Source: Aneurinibacillus sp. (GTDB lineage: Bacteria; Bacillota; UBA5301; DYFA01). From it: 35,195 nucleotides of DNA. The stretch is taken from contig DYFA01000023.1 in NCBI GenBank assembly GCA_020725425.1, forward strand, positions 1 to 35,195. Direction: 5' to 3'. The translations under genes were made by a program, and so were the position numbers. Shown piece by piece: positions 23,764 to 33,070 of this stretch; position 1 is the stretch's first letter; each line of letters opens with the position of its first letter. The notes under the pieces were generated by a model. The model did not search any database and was not told where the DNA came from. It was given only the letters and a program-made list of their open reading frames with translations.

Positions 23764-24986
23764 CCGGCGCTCCAGACCGGCGGGCGGGGCGGCCGCCCCA
23801 CCTCTACGTCCACGTCCCGTTTTGTGCGCGCAAGTGCGCCTACTGCGACTTCGTCTCCTACCCCCGGGCGGCGGCGGGGGGCGGGCCGGCCGTCCGCCGC
23901 TACCTGGAAACTCTGGCCCGAGAAGCCGGGTGGTACGCCGGGCGTCTCGCTCCAACCCCCATAAGCACGGTCTACGTCGGGGGAGGCACCCCCAGCGTCC
24001 TCACCTCCTCTGAGCTGCGGGCGCTGTTGGCTGTCCTCTCCGATACCTGCGGGCCTTGGGCGGAGGGGGCGGAGGTCACGGCCGAGGTCAACCCCGGGAC
24101 AGCCGACGCCGGGAAGCTGGCGGTCCTGCGGGAAGCGGGGGTGAACCGCCTCTCCGTCGGGGTCCAGTCGTTCGATGAGGCGCTGCTGCGCCGGGTCGGG
24201 CGCTTCGTCAAACCCGACGAGGTTTACACTACGGTGCAAGCCGCCCGAGAGGCCGGTTTCGCCAACCTCTCCCTGGACCTCATCTTCGGTCTTCCCGGGC
24301 AGACGCTGGAGGGGCTGGAGGAGGACCTGCGCCGGGCGGTCGACCTGGAGCCGGAGCACCTCTCCGTCTACGCCCTGACGCTGGAGGAGGGGACGCCGCT
24401 GGCGGAGGAGGTGGCCGCAGGGCGGGCGGTTCTGCCCGGTGAGGCGGTGGAGGCGGAGATGTTCGCCCTCGCGAGCGCCGTCCTGCGACAGGCCGGGTAC
24501 CGCCACTACGAGCTCTCGAATTTCGCCCAGCCAGGGCGGGAGGCCCGGCACAACCTGGCCTACTGGCACAACGAAGACTACCTGGCCCTGGGGCCAGCGG
24601 CCAGCGGCCACGCCGGGCTGCTCCGCTACCGCAACGCCCCGGGGCTCGGCGAGTACGAGCGGCTCCTGGCGGAGGGCAGGAGAAAGCCTGGTCAGGCCGG
24701 AGCCGGCGGGGAGGGGTTCCCTCTCTCCCCGGCGGCGGTGGAGGTCGAACGGCTCTCCCTCCGGCAGGCGATGGGGGAGACGGCCTTCCTGGCCCTGCGC
24801 CTGGTGGAGGAAGGGCTCGACCGGGAGGCGTTCCGCCGACGCTTCGGCCGTGATCCGCTGGATGTCTGGGGCGGGGAGCTCGCCCGCCTGGAGCGGGAGG
24901 GGTTGGTCGAGGTGGCGCCGACGGCAGTGCGGTTGACCGCAAAGGCCCTTCCCGTGGCCAATCTGGTCTTTTCCGCCTTTGTCTGA
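23760..24986 (+). CDS. hemW: Radical SAM protein HemW (haem chaperone; formerly HemN-like)
   Basis: HemW is a radical SAM protein thought to insert haem into membrane enzymes; it was long annotated as oxygen-independent coproporphyrinogen oxidase. The 408-residue product has [17 protein letters not shown] with the CxxxCxxC cluster motif near residue 25. It is followed by [51 protein letters not shown] and [13 protein letters not shown]. The HemW C-terminal region includes [17 protein letters not shown] and [16 protein letters not shown]. The likely start is TTG 23760, overlapping the lepA stop; a GGAGG lies almost against it, so translation may depend on coupling. It is the lepA-hemW pair typical of Firmicutes. 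Confidence 0.93.
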   Translation: MTGAPDRRAGRPPHLYVHVPFCARKCAYCDFVSYPRAAAGGGPAVRRYLETLAREAGWYAGRLAPTPISTVYVGGGTPSVLTSSELRALLAVLSDTCGPWAEGAEVTAEVNPGTADAGKLAVLREAGVNRLSVGVQSFDEALLRRVGRFVKPDEVYTTVQAAREAGFANLSLDLIFGLPGQTLEGLEEDLRRAVDLEPEHLSVYALTLEEGTPLAEEVAAGRAVLPGEAVEAEMFALASAVLRQAGYRHYELSNFAQPGREARHNLAYWHNEDYLALGPAASGHAGLLRYRNAPGLGEYERLLAEGRRKPGQAGAGGEGFPLSPAAVEVERLSLRQAMGETAFLALRLVEEGLDREAFRRRFGRDPLDVWGGELARLEREGLVEVAPTAVRLTAKALPVANLVFSAFV

Positions 24987-24992
24987 CGTTTC

Positions 24993-25021
24993 TTGACAAG
25001 GCAGAGGCTGCGTGCTATGGT
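24993..25021 (+). promoter_or_regulatory. Sigma-A-type promoter of the hrcA-dnaK operon
   Basis: A perfect TTGACA at 24993-24998 and TATGGT at 25016-25021 are 17 bases apart. The CIRCE begins 12 bases after the -10 hexamer, so HrcA bound there would cover the transcription start. Confidence 0.85.
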
Positions 25022-25033
25022 GGTGATAGCGGC

Positions 25034-25060
25034 TTAGCACTCTCGGCACGAGAGTGCTAA
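25034..25060. promoter_or_regulatory. CIRCE operator (HrcA binding site)
   Basis: TTAGCACTC at 25034-25042, nine bases, then GAGTGCTAA at 25052-25060 match the CIRCE consensus exactly. It is the operator of the repressor HrcA, whose gene starts 20 bases downstream. The operon is therefore autoregulated and heat-inducible. The repeat also forms a hairpin in the mRNA just before the hrcA ribosome binding site. Confidence 0.97.
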
Positions 25061-25079
25061 GGAGAGGGAGGGGGGCCGA

Positions 25080-26111
25080 GTGACGCTCGATCCGCGGAAG
25101 CAGAAGGTGCTGCGGGCGGTGACGGTCGACTACATCTACTCGGCCGAGCCCGTGGCTTCCCAGACTATCGCCCGCAAGTACAACCTCGGCGTAAGCCCGG
25201 CGACCATCCGCAACGACATGGCTGACCTGGAGACCGAGGGCTACCTGCGGCAGCCTCACACCTCCGCGGGGCGCATCCCCTCGGACAAGGGCTACCGGTT
25301 CTACGTCGACGTGCTGATGGAGCCGGAAGAGGTGCCGGAGGCGACGGCGCGCCAGGTCCGGACGGCGCTGCAGAGCCAGACTGGCGGTCTGGAAGTGGCC
25401 TTCCGCCAGGCCTTGCGCTTTCTTTCTCTGCTCACCGAATACACGGCGATCGTCTTCGCTCCCCACCTGAAGGGGCGGCAGGTCAAAAACCTCCACCTGG
25501 TCCCGCTGGACTCGCGGAACGTCGTGGTCATGCTGGTGACGGATCCGGGCTTCGTGCAGAGCCGGGTGGTCGAGCTCGCCAGCCCGCTGGTGGAGGGTGC
25601 GGCGGAAGCGCTGTCCCGCGCCTTGACGCAGCTTTTGCGCGGCACCACCGTCGGCTGCGCCGGGCGGAGCCTCCGGGAGGACCTGGAGGAGGTGGTCAGC
25701 GACCCCGCCCTCCGGCGCCAGCTCCTGGAGATGCTGGGGGCAGGGGAGGAAGGAGCGGCCGGCGGTGGTATGCAGGCCGAAGGCGCCACCAACCTGTTCA
25801 AGCATCCGGAATTCCGCGACGTGGAGCGGATCCGCGAGTTTCTCTCCCTCCTGGAAGGGAAGGCTACCTTGGTGGAACTGCTGGCCAAAATCGCCAACGC
25901 CGGCGGCGTGACGGTGCGCATCGGCGGGGAGAACCACTCGGCGGACCTCTATCCGTACTCGCTCGTCCTGGCGCCGCTCGCTTGCCAGGGGAGGCCGGTG
26001 GGGACGGTCGGGGTGATCGGGCCGACGCGGATGGTGTACAGCCGGTCGATCAGCACTGTCCAGTTGGTGGCGGAGTGCCTGGCGGACCTGCTCGAACGCT
26101 TCGGAAGATAA
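25080..26111 (+). CDS. hrcA: Heat-inducible transcription repressor HrcA
   Basis: HrcA binds CIRCE and represses chaperone genes until heat stress; in B. subtilis its activity depends on GroEL. The 343-residue product has the N-terminal winged helix (LRAVTVDYIYSAEPVASQTI, then LGVSPATIRNDMADLETEGY) and the family motif PHTSAGRIPSDKGYRFYVD. The GAF-like dimerisation core follows, ending GENHSADLYPYSLVLAPL and GVIGPTRMVYSRSISTVQL. The GTG at 25080 is preceded by a GGAGAGGGAGGGGGG purine run. Its own CIRCE lies directly upstream. The chaperonin gene follows after 17 bases. Confidence 0.97.
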   Translation: MTLDPRKQKVLRAVTVDYIYSAEPVASQTIARKYNLGVSPATIRNDMADLETEGYLRQPHTSAGRIPSDKGYRFYVDVLMEPEEVPEATARQVRTALQSQTGGLEVAFRQALRFLSLLTEYTAIVFAPHLKGRQVKNLHLVPLDSRNVVVMLVTDPGFVQSRVVELASPLVEGAAEALSRALTQLLRGTTVGCAGRSLREDLEEVVSDPALRRQLLEMLGAGEEGAAGGGMQAEGATNLFKHPEFRDVERIREFLSLLEGKATLVELLAKIANAGGVTVRIGGENHSADLYPYSLVLAPLACQGRPVGTVGVIGPTRMVYSRSISTVQLVAECLADLLERFGR

Positions 26112-26128
26112 CGAAGGAGGAACCCTGG

Positions 26129-27721
26129 GTGCCAGTCAAGGATGTGACCCGCGGGAGCGAGGTGGACGAACGCCTCGCTGCCTTGCTTAACAACGCTCAG
26201 GCGCTGAAGGCGGTCCAGTCGGCGGTCGAGGGGACGATCGGGCCGAAGGGGCTCGACGTGATGCTGGTGGACCGCTTCGGAGGGGTCACGGTGACCAACG
26301 ACGGGGTCTCCATCCTCTCGCTGATGGAAGTGAACCACCCGGCCGCCCGCATGCTGGTCAACGCGGCGCGGGCCCAGGAGGAGGAGGTCGGCGACGGCAC
26401 CACCACCGCGGCCATCATGGCCGGCACGATCGTGGAGGAAGCGGTGGGACTGATCGGGCGGGGGGTGCCGGTGGCCCGGATCCTCGCCGGACTGCGGGCC
26501 GGCCGGGAACGTGCGCTCGCGGAGTTGCAGCGCCTGAGCCGGCCGGTGAGTGGGAGCGACGACCAGCAGCTACTGGCGGTCGCGCTGGTAGCGGGGCGGG
26601 GCCAGGCCGACGTCGCCCGGGCGGTGATCGCCGCGGTGCGTCTGGTGGGGGCTGAGGAACTGGTAAAGCCCGGCCGGAAGCTGGCCGACGCCGTGACGAG
26701 TTGCCAGGGGACCGAGTGCGAGGCCGTGGCGGGGGTCCTCCTGGAGCAGGAGCGGCTCAACCGGCTGATGCCAGAAGAGGTGCAGAAGCCGCGGATCCTC
26801 TGTCTGGACGATGCCCTCGAGCCGGAGGAGGTGGAACCCGAGGCGCTGCGCACTGAGGCCGGATTCGCCCGGCAGGCCCAGTTGCTCGAGGAATTTGAGG
26901 CCAGCCTCCGGCGGCTGGTTCAGCTCGGGGTCGGCGCGATCTTTGCCCACCGCGGGGTGGATGGCCGGGCCGAGGAGTATCTGACCGAGGCCGGGGTGCT
27001 GGTCATCCCGCGTCTCCCCTTCCGCCGGCTGGAGCGGGTGGCGGAGGCGGTCGGAGCGAGGCTGGTGAAGCGGGGCAGCCTGCGCAAGCCCCCGGAGGAG
27101 CTGAGCGCGGCGCTGGGGCGGGCGGAGGCGGTCGTGGTCCAGCCCGACCGGAAGCTGGTGCGAATTGTCGGCGGTGGTGGCCGGCCGGCGGCTTCCATCC
27201 TGGTCGGAGCAACCACCGAAGAGGTGGCGGCCGAGCGGGAACGGGAGGCGAAGGATGCGGCCGCGGCGGCTCAGGCAGCGCTCCGGGAGGGGGTCGTCCC
27301 CGGCGGCGGCGCCACCGAGCTGGCGCTGGCCCGGGTGCTGGAGGCGGAACGGGCGAAGGTCGCCGGGATGGAAGGCTACGGGCTGGACTGCCTGATCGCC
27401 GCCCTGCGCAAGCCGCTCGCCCAGATTGTGCAGAACGCGGGGTTCAACCCCCTGGAGAAGATGGCTCTGGCTGCCTCCGCCCAGGCCGAGCAGGGTTCGG
27501 CGGAGTGGGGGATCGACTGCGACTCCGGCGAGGTGGTAAACCTCGTCGAGCGGGGGATTCTCGACCCGGCGGCAGTCAAGCGCCAGGCCATCTCGACCGC
27601 GGTGGAGCTCGCCGAGGCGATCCTGCGGGTCAATCTCATCATCCGCAAGCGCGACGGGGCGGGTTCCGCTGACGGCAGCGATCAGGCGGGCGGAGGCGGC
27701 AAGAAGGAGGGGCAGCTGTGA
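26129..27721 (+). CDS. Group III (archaeal-like, thermosome-related) chaperonin
   Basis: This 530-residue ATP-dependent chaperonin belongs to the TCP-1/thermosome side of the family, not to GroEL. Diagnostic blocks are VEGTIGPKGLDVMLVDRFGG and TNDGVSILSLM near residues 35-65, and the nucleotide loop GDGTTTAAIMAG at 88-99. Later blocks are GGGATELALARVL near 391 and the end motif GILDPAAVKRQAISTAVELA, ILRVNLIIRKRD. A GroEL-type Gly-Gly-Met tail is absent. Group III chaperonins are known from a few Firmicutes such as Carboxydothermus, where they lie in the dnaK operon and fold proteins without a GroES. The GTG at 26129 has AAGGAGG eight bases upstream. The stop overlaps the grpE start. CIRCE control is inferred from operon position. 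Confidence 0.93.
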   Translation: MPVKDVTRGSEVDERLAALLNNAQALKAVQSAVEGTIGPKGLDVMLVDRFGGVTVTNDGVSILSLMEVNHPAARMLVNAARAQEEEVGDGTTTAAIMAGTIVEEAVGLIGRGVPVARILAGLRAGRERALAELQRLSRPVSGSDDQQLLAVALVAGRGQADVARAVIAAVRLVGAEELVKPGRKLADAVTSCQGTECEAVAGVLLEQERLNRLMPEEVQKPRILCLDDALEPEEVEPEALRTEAGFARQAQLLEEFEASLRRLVQLGVGAIFAHRGVDGRAEEYLTEAGVLVIPRLPFRRLERVAEAVGARLVKRGSLRKPPEELSAALGRAEAVVVQPDRKLVRIVGGGGRPAASILVGATTEEVAAEREREAKDAAAAAQAALREGVVPGGGATELALARVLEAERAKVAGMEGYGLDCLIAALRKPLAQIVQNAGFNPLEKMALAASAQAEQGSAEWGIDCDSGEVVNLVERGILDPAAVKRQAISTAVELAEAILRVNLIIRKRDGAGSADGSDQAGGGGKKEGQL

Positions 27722-28389
27722 CGGAACACCCGAAGAAGCAGGAAAGGCGGCCGGCCGGCCCCGAGGAGCCAGCTGGCGCCGGGGCGGCCGAGGCGACGAT
27801 CCCCGGACCACCGGAGGCCGCCGGACCGGCGGAGGTGGGTGACCTGAGCCAGGAGGTGGCACGGCTCGAGGCGGAAGTGGCCAGCCTCCGGGAGGAGGTG
27901 GCCCGGCTCTCCCACGAGCGGGAGGAGCTGGCCGACCTGGCCCGGCGCCTCCAGACCGATTTCGACAACTTCCGGCGGCGGACACGGGAAGAGGCGCTCG
28001 AGCTGCGCCGCACCGCCGCGGCCGACCTGATCCGCGAGCTCCTGCCGGCCCTGGACAACCTGGAGCGGGCGCTGGCCGCAGCGGAGGCTGGCGGGGAGGG
28101 CGAGGCGCTCCGCCAGGGGGTGGCCCTCACCCGGGACCAACTGTTCGCCGCTCTGGCCGGGGCGGGGCTGGAGCCGATCCGGGCGGTGGGGCAGCGGTTC
28201 GATCCGGAACTCCACGAGGCGCTGGAGCGGGTGGAGGTCCAGCCGGAAGAAGCGGCAGCCGCCGGAGGCGAGCCCGGAACCGATAGCGACTTGGAGGTCG
28301 TCGCCGAGTTCCGCCGCGGGTATCTGGTGCGCGGCAAGTTATTGCGCCCCAGTCTGGTCAAAGTTGCGTCAAGGGTACGGAGGGATTAG
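27718..28389 (+). CDS. grpE: Nucleotide exchange factor GrpE
   Basis: GrpE releases ADP from DnaK. The 223-residue product starts with a disordered Pro/Ala/Glu-rich segment (to about residue 45). A long coiled coil (VARLEAEVASLREEVARLSH) leads into LQTDFDNFRRRTREEALELR, the signature of the family. The core continues LIRELLPALDNLERALAAAE and the C-terminal beta domain has GQRFDPELHEALERVEVQ and EFRRGYLVRGKLLRPSLVKV. The GTG at 27718 overlaps the chaperonin TGA as GTGA with AAGGAGGGG upstream, so translation is coupled to the chaperonin. Confidence 0.97.
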   Translation: MTEHPKKQERRPAGPEEPAGAGAAEATIPGPPEAAGPAEVGDLSQEVARLEAEVASLREEVARLSHEREELADLARRLQTDFDNFRRRTREEALELRRTAAADLIRELLPALDNLERALAAAEAGGEGEALRQGVALTRDQLFAALAGAGLEPIRAVGQRFDPELHEALERVEVQPEEAAAAGGEPGTDSDLEVVAEFRRGYLVRGKLLRPSLVKVASRVRRD

Positions 28390-28392
28390 AGG

Positions 28393-30264
28393 ATGGGTAA
28401 GATTATCGGCATCGACCTCGGAACGACCAACTCGTGCGTGGCGGTGATGGAGGGCGGCGAGCCGGTCGTCATCCCCAACGCCGAAGGGGGGCGGACCACC
28501 CCCTCGGTGGTCACGATCATGCCCAACGGCGAGCGGGTGGTCGGCCAGGTGGCGAAGCGCCAGGCCGTCTCCAACGCCGACCGGACGATCCGCTCGATCA
28601 AGCGTCACATGGGCACCGACCACAAGGTGACCATCGACGGCAAGAGCTACACCCCGCAGGAGATCTCGGCGATGATTCTCGCCAAGCTGAAGGTGGACGC
28701 CGAGGCTTATCTGGGGGAGAAGGTGACGCAGGCCGTCATCACCGTACCCGCCTACTTCCGCGACTCCCAGCGCCAGGCGACGAAGGACGCCGGGACCATC
28801 GCGGGGCTCGAGGTCCTGCGGATCATCAACGAGCCGACCGCCGCAGCCCTCGCCTACGGCCTGGATAAGCAGGCGGAGCAGACGGTGCTCGTCTTCGACC
28901 TGGGCGGCGGGACGTTCGACGTCTCCATCCTCGAGATCGGGGAGGGCGTCTTTGAGGTCAAAGCGACCAGCGGCAACAACCGCCTGGGCGGGGACGACTT
29001 CGACGACCGGATCATCAAGTGGCTGGTCGACAACTTCAAGAGGGAGAACGGGATCGACCTTTCCCTCGACAAGATGGCGATGCAGCGGCTGAAGGAGGAA
29101 GCGGAGCGGGTCAAAATCGAGCTGTCACAGCTCCAGACGGCTGCGGTCAACCTGCCGTTCATCACCGCCGACGCCACCGGGCCGAAGCACCTGAACGCCA
29201 CCCTCACCCGGGCCAAGTTCAACGAGTTGACGGCGGACCTGGTAGAGGCTACGATGGGCCCGACCCGGCAGGCGCTGGCCGACGCCGGCCTGAAGCCGTC
29301 CGACATCGATAAGGTCATCCTGGTCGGCGGTTCGACCCGCATCCCGGCGGTGCAGGAGGCTATCCGCAACTTCATCGGGAAAGAGCCGCACAAGGGCGTC
29401 AACCCGGATGAGGTCGTGGCCGTCGGGGCGGCGATCCAGGCGGGGGTCCTGGGCGGCGAGGTCAAGGACATCGTCCTGGTCGACGTCACCCCGCTCACGC
29501 TGGGCCTGGAGACACTGGGCGGCGTGATGACCCCGCTCATCCAGCGGAACACGCGCATCCCGACCAGCGCCAAGCAGATCTTCACCACGGCGGCCGACTT
29601 CCAGACCGGCGTGGATATCCACGTCCTGCAGGGCGAGCGGACTATGGCCAAGGACAACGTCACCTTGGGCCGGTTCCACCTCGACGGCATCCCGCCGGCG
29701 CCGCGCGGAGTGCCGCAGATCGAGGTCACCTTCGACATCGACGTGAACGGAATAGTCCAGGTCAAGGCGAAAGACCTGGCGACCGGGAAGGAGAACTCGA
29801 TCACCATCACCGCCCGGAGCGGCGGCCTGACCAAGCAGGACATCGAGCGGATGGTCAAGGACGCCGAGGCTCACGCCGAGGAGGACCGGAAGCGCCGGGA
29901 GGAGGCCGAGACCCGCAACGAGGCGGACACCCTGGTCTACCAGACGAACAAGGTGCTGAAGGACTTGGAGGGCAAGTACTCGCCCGAGCTCAAGGCGAAG
30001 GTCGAGAAGGCCCGGGACGATCTCTCGCAGGCCTTGTCCTCCGGGGACCTCGAACGCATCAAGGCAGCGGTCAGTCCGCTGCGCGAGGCCCTCGGCGAGC
30101 TCTCGGCCGAGGCCTACAAGCAGGCCGGGGCTCAGGCTGGAGCTCCCGGCGGCCAGACAGGAACGGGCGGGTTCAATCCGGGCGGTTCGGCGCCGGGCGG
30201 GCCGGGCCAGCCGGGTGACGGCGGAGACGTGACCGACGCCGACTTCAAGGTCAAGGAAGGGTAA
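28393..30264 (+). CDS. dnaK: Hsp70 chaperone DnaK
   Basis: DnaK is the central ATP-driven holdase/foldase, working with DnaJ and GrpE. The 623-residue product is full length. ATPase motifs are [18 protein letters not shown] (phosphate 1), [36 protein letters not shown] (phosphate 2) and [18 protein letters not shown] (adenosine). The interdomain linker [18 protein letters not shown] is conserved. The substrate-binding domain follows, then the helical lid and a Gly/Pro-rich tail ending [12 protein letters not shown]. The ATG at 28393 lies three bases after the grpE stop with GGAGGG upstream. Confidence 0.99.
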   Translation: MGKIIGIDLGTTNSCVAVMEGGEPVVIPNAEGGRTTPSVVTIMPNGERVVGQVAKRQAVSNADRTIRSIKRHMGTDHKVTIDGKSYTPQEISAMILAKLKVDAEAYLGEKVTQAVITVPAYFRDSQRQATKDAGTIAGLEVLRIINEPTAAALAYGLDKQAEQTVLVFDLGGGTFDVSILEIGEGVFEVKATSGNNRLGGDDFDDRIIKWLVDNFKRENGIDLSLDKMAMQRLKEEAERVKIELSQLQTAAVNLPFITADATGPKHLNATLTRAKFNELTADLVEATMGPTRQALADAGLKPSDIDKVILVGGSTRIPAVQEAIRNFIGKEPHKGVNPDEVVAVGAAIQAGVLGGEVKDIVLVDVTPLTLGLETLGGVMTPLIQRNTRIPTSAKQIFTTAADFQTGVDIHVLQGERTMAKDNVTLGRFHLDGIPPAPRGVPQIEVTFDIDVNGIVQVKAKDLATGKENSITITARSGGLTKQDIERMVKDAEAHAEEDRKRREEAETRNEADTLVYQTNKVLKDLEGKYSPELKAKVEKARDDLSQALSSGDLERIKAAVSPLREALGELSAEAYKQAGAQAGAPGGQTGTGGFNPGGSAPGGPGQPGDGGDVTDADFKVKEG

Positions 30265-30267
30265 CGC

Positions 30268-31431
30268 TTGGCCAAGCGCGACTACTACGAGGTGCTTGGG
30301 GTCCCCCGGAACGCCTCGGAGGAAGAGATCAAGAAGGCCTACCGCCGGTTGACGCGCAAGCTCCATCCGGACGTGAACAAGGACGACCCGCAGGCTGAAG
30401 CGAAGTTCAAGGAGTTGAACGAGGCCTACGGGGTCCTGTCCAACCCGGAGCTGCGAGCCCGCTACGACCAGCTGGGTCACGCCGGCTTCGAGCCGGGGCC
30501 CAATGGTGAGGGGGGCTTCGACTTCGGGGGCTTCGGCGGCTTCGACTTCGGCGACCTGGGGAGCATCTTCGAGGCCTTCTTCGGCGGCTCCCCCCGGGCA
30601 CGCCGCAAGGGCCCCGAGCGCGGGGCCGACCTGCGGGTGGAGCTCACGTTGACCCTGAAGGAGGTGGCGACGGGGGTCGTCCGGGAGGTGGAGGTGCAGC
30701 GCCACGAGGCCTGCGTCCGCTGCCACGGCACTGGCGCCGAGCCGGGGACCGAGGTCCGGACCTGCCCCAAGTGCGGCGGGACCGGCCAGGTGCAGCAGGT
30801 GAGGGGTGGCGGCTTCGCCCGCCTGGTGACGGTGGTCACCTGCGACCAGTGCCGCGGCGAGGGACGGGTGGTCGACCGCCCCTGCGCCGAGTGCCGGGGA
30901 AGCGGGTCGGTGGCCCGCCGGCGCCGGATCGAGGTGCGCATCCCGCCGGGGGTGGAGTCGGGCGACGGGCTGCGCCTGGCCGGGCAGGGCGAGGCGGGGC
31001 GGCGCGGCGGCCCCCCCGGCGACCTTCTGGTATTTCTCCACGTCCAGCCCCATCCCATCTTCGAGCGGCGCGGGACTGAGCTCTTCTGCGAGGTGCCGAT
31101 CAGTATCGTCGAGGCGGCCCTGGGGGCGGAAATCGAAGTGCCGACGCTGGAGGGCCAGGAGAAAGTCAGCGTGGCGCCGGGGACCCAGACCGGCACGGCC
31201 AAGGTCCTCTCCGGACGAGGCTTGCCGCACAAGCGGGGCTACGGACGGGGCGACCTGCACCTCGCCTTCCGGGTGGTGACCCCGACCCGCCTCACCGCCA
31301 AGCAGAAGGAGCTGCTCAAGGCCTTCGCCGCGGCCGGCGAGGGGAGCGAGGGCGAACAGGAGCGCTCCAGCCTCTTCGACCGCGTCCGGGACGCCTTCCG
31401 GGGCCGCTCCCCGAAGGCGGACTCCCGGTAA
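30268..31431 (+). CDS. dnaJ: Hsp40 co-chaperone DnaJ
   Basis: DnaJ delivers substrates to DnaK and stimulates its ATPase. The 387-residue product has a J domain with the essential HPD ([11 protein letters not shown], near residue 33) and a Gly/Phe-rich segment ([14 protein letters not shown]). Four CxxCxGxG zinc-binding repeats follow: [24 protein letters not shown] and CAECRGSG. The C-terminal substrate-binding domains begin [17 protein letters not shown] and end with [17 protein letters not shown]. The start is TTG at 30268, four bases after the dnaK stop, with AAGGAAGGG upstream. It is a type I (full-domain) DnaJ. Confidence 0.98.
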   Translation: MAKRDYYEVLGVPRNASEEEIKKAYRRLTRKLHPDVNKDDPQAEAKFKELNEAYGVLSNPELRARYDQLGHAGFEPGPNGEGGFDFGGFGGFDFGDLGSIFEAFFGGSPRARRKGPERGADLRVELTLTLKEVATGVVREVEVQRHEACVRCHGTGAEPGTEVRTCPKCGGTGQVQQVRGGGFARLVTVVTCDQCRGEGRVVDRPCAECRGSGSVARRRRIEVRIPPGVESGDGLRLAGQGEAGRRGGPPGDLLVFLHVQPHPIFERRGTELFCEVPISIVEAALGAEIEVPTLEGQEKVSVAPGTQTGTAKVLSGRGLPHKRGYGRGDLHLAFRVVTPTRLTAKQKELLKAFAAAGEGSEGEQERSSLFDRVRDAFRGRSPKADSR

Positions 31432-31434
31432 GCC

Positions 31435-32301
31435 ATGGAGTGGCTGGAGGTGGCCGTGACGACGACGGCCGAGGCGGTCGAGGCGGTGGCGGCGGAATTG
31501 GAAGCACTGGGCAGTGCGGGGGTCGTCCTCGAGGACCCGGCCCGGGTCATCGCCTACTGGCCGGCCGGGGCCGAAGCCGACGAGCGTCTCCGGCGCCTCC
31601 GCCGGTTCCTCGCTGGGCTGCCGGTGTGCGGCCTGGATCCGGGGCCAGCCCGGGTCGAGGCGGTGCGCCGGGACGACGCCGAGTGGGCGGAGAGCTGGAA
31701 GCGCTTCTATCACACGCGGAGGATCGGGCGGCTGGTCGTCCGACCGAGCTGGGAGGAGTACCAGCCGGGGCCGGAGGAGGTCGTCGTAACCCTGGACCCG
31801 GGGATGGCCTTCGGCACCGGCACCCACCCGACCACCGCCCTCTGCCTGGAGGCCTTGGAGGAGGAGCTCTCCGGCGGGGAATCCGTGGTCGACGCCGGGA
31901 CGGGCTCGGGGATCCTGGCGATCGCCGCGGCGAAGCTCGGCGCGGCGCGGGTGGTGGCCTGCGACGCGGACCCGGTGGCCTGCCAGGTGGCGGAGGAGAA
32001 CCTCGCCCGCAATGGGGTGACGGACCGGGTGGTCGTGCGCTGCGCGGACGCCGGCGAGGCGCTGCGCTCCCTCGACTGGCCTGCCGACCTCATCCTGGCG
32101 AACCTCACGGCGGAGGCCATCGTCTCCCTCGCACCGGTTTTTGCCGGGGCTGCCGCGCCGGGCGGGCGCCTCCTGGCCTCGGGGATCGTCGCCGAGCGCC
32201 GGGCGGAGGTCGTCGGGGCGCTGGCCGCAGCGGGACTTGAGGTGGATACCGTGCGGGAGCGGGAGGGCTGGGCATTGCTGAGGGCGGCGAGAGCGGAGTG
32301 A
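31435..32301 (+). CDS. prmA: Ribosomal protein L11 methyltransferase
   Basis: PrmA methylates ribosomal protein L11 using S-adenosylmethionine. The 288-residue product has an N-terminal recognition domain (to about residue 95), then RRIGRLVVRPSWEEYQPGPE, LDPGMAFGTGTHPTTALCLE (the PrmA signature) and the SAM site VVDAGTGSGILAIAAAKLGA. DADPVACQVAEENLARNGV and ADLILANLTAEAIVSLAP follow. The start is ATG 31435, four bases after the dnaJ stop. The stop overlaps the rsmE start. This is the conserved Firmicute order dnaJ-prmA-rsmE. Confidence 0.97.
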   Translation: MEWLEVAVTTTAEAVEAVAAELEALGSAGVVLEDPARVIAYWPAGAEADERLRRLRRFLAGLPVCGLDPGPARVEAVRRDDAEWAESWKRFYHTRRIGRLVVRPSWEEYQPGPEEVVVTLDPGMAFGTGTHPTTALCLEALEEELSGGESVVDAGTGSGILAIAAAKLGAARVVACDADPVACQVAEENLARNGVTDRVVVRCADAGEALRSLDWPADLILANLTAEAIVSLAPVFAGAAAPGGRLLASGIVAERRAEVVGALAAAGLEVDTVREREGWALLRAARAE

Positions 32302-33056
32302 GAGTGCCGCGCTTTTTTTGTGCCCCTGAGGATCGTTCCGGCGACTGGGTGACGCTTCCCGCCGCTGAAGCCCGCCACGCCCTGAAGGTGCTGCGCCTCG
32401 GACGGGGCGACCGGATCGCCGTCCTCGACGGCTCCGGCACGGAGTACGAGGCCGTCATTGAACAGGCCGGCATGGCAGCCGGGGGGGAGGAGACCCTCCG
32501 GGCCCGCATCGTGACGGCCCGGTCCCGGGCGACGGAGCCCTCCCTCGATCTCATCCTGCTCCAGGGCTTGCCCAAAGGGGACAGGATGGACCTGATCGTA
32601 CAGAAGGCGACCGAGCTGGGGGTCAGCCGCATCATCCCCGTCTTGACGGAGCGGAGCGTCGCGCGGCCGGCGGTGGGGAAGGGCGAGGCAAAGGCGGCCC
32701 GGTGGCAACGCGTCGCCCAGGAAGCGGCGAAGCAGGCCGGGCGGGCGGTTGTTCCCCGGGTCGAACCTCCCCAGAGCCTGGGCGCAGCCCTCCGCTCCCT
32801 GCCTGCCGGCTGCGCGCTGATCGTGCCCTGGGAGGGAGAGCGCCGCCGGACTCTGGCCGAGGCGGTGAGGCGGCTGGCCGGCGGACCGGTGGCAGTGCTC
32901 ATCGGCCCCGAAGGCGGGCTGTCGGAGGCGGAACAGGCGCAAGCCGCAGAAGCCGGGGGCCTTGCGGTCACCCTCGGTCCCCGCATCCTGCGCACTGAGA
33001 CGGCCGGCCTGGTCACACTGACCTGCCTGCTCTACGCCACCGGCAACCTGGAGTAG
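32298..33056 (+). CDS. rsmE: 16S rRNA m3U1498 methyltransferase
   Basis: RsmE is a SPOUT-family methyltransferase that modifies U1498 of 16S rRNA. The 252-residue product has an N-terminal PUA-like domain (RFFCAPEDRSGDWVTLPAAE, then ARHALKVLRLGRGDRIAVLD) and the catalytic knot with QGLPKGDRMDLIVQKATELG, RIIPVLTERSV, LIGPEGGLSEAEQAQA and LGPRILRTETAGLVTL. The GTG at 32298 overlaps the prmA stop as GTGA. It is the last gene of the heat-shock operon; it ends 14 bases before the convergent HD-GYP gene, and no clear terminator was seen. Confidence 0.96.
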   Translation: MRVPRFFCAPEDRSGDWVTLPAAEARHALKVLRLGRGDRIAVLDGSGTEYEAVIEQAGMAAGGEETLRARIVTARSRATEPSLDLILLQGLPKGDRMDLIVQKATELGVSRIIPVLTERSVARPAVGKGEAKAARWQRVAQEAAKQAGRAVVPRVEPPQSLGAALRSLPAGCALIVPWEGERRRTLAEAVRRLAGGPVAVLIGPEGGLSEAEQAQAAEAGGLAVTLGPRILRTETAGLVTLTCLLYATGNLE

Positions 33057-33070
33057 GAGGAACCGCGGAG

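Noticed and set aside
23631-25937. A 768-codon open frame antisense to hemW and hrcA
   Set aside because: It crosses the promoter and CIRCE of the opposite strand, has no domain similarity and mirrors conserved proteins.
29125-31827. A 900-codon open frame antisense to dnaK, dnaJ and prmA
   Set aside because: It is His/Arg/Pro/Gly/Leu-rich shadow sequence opposite three well-conserved genes; long antisense frames are expected at this G+C content.
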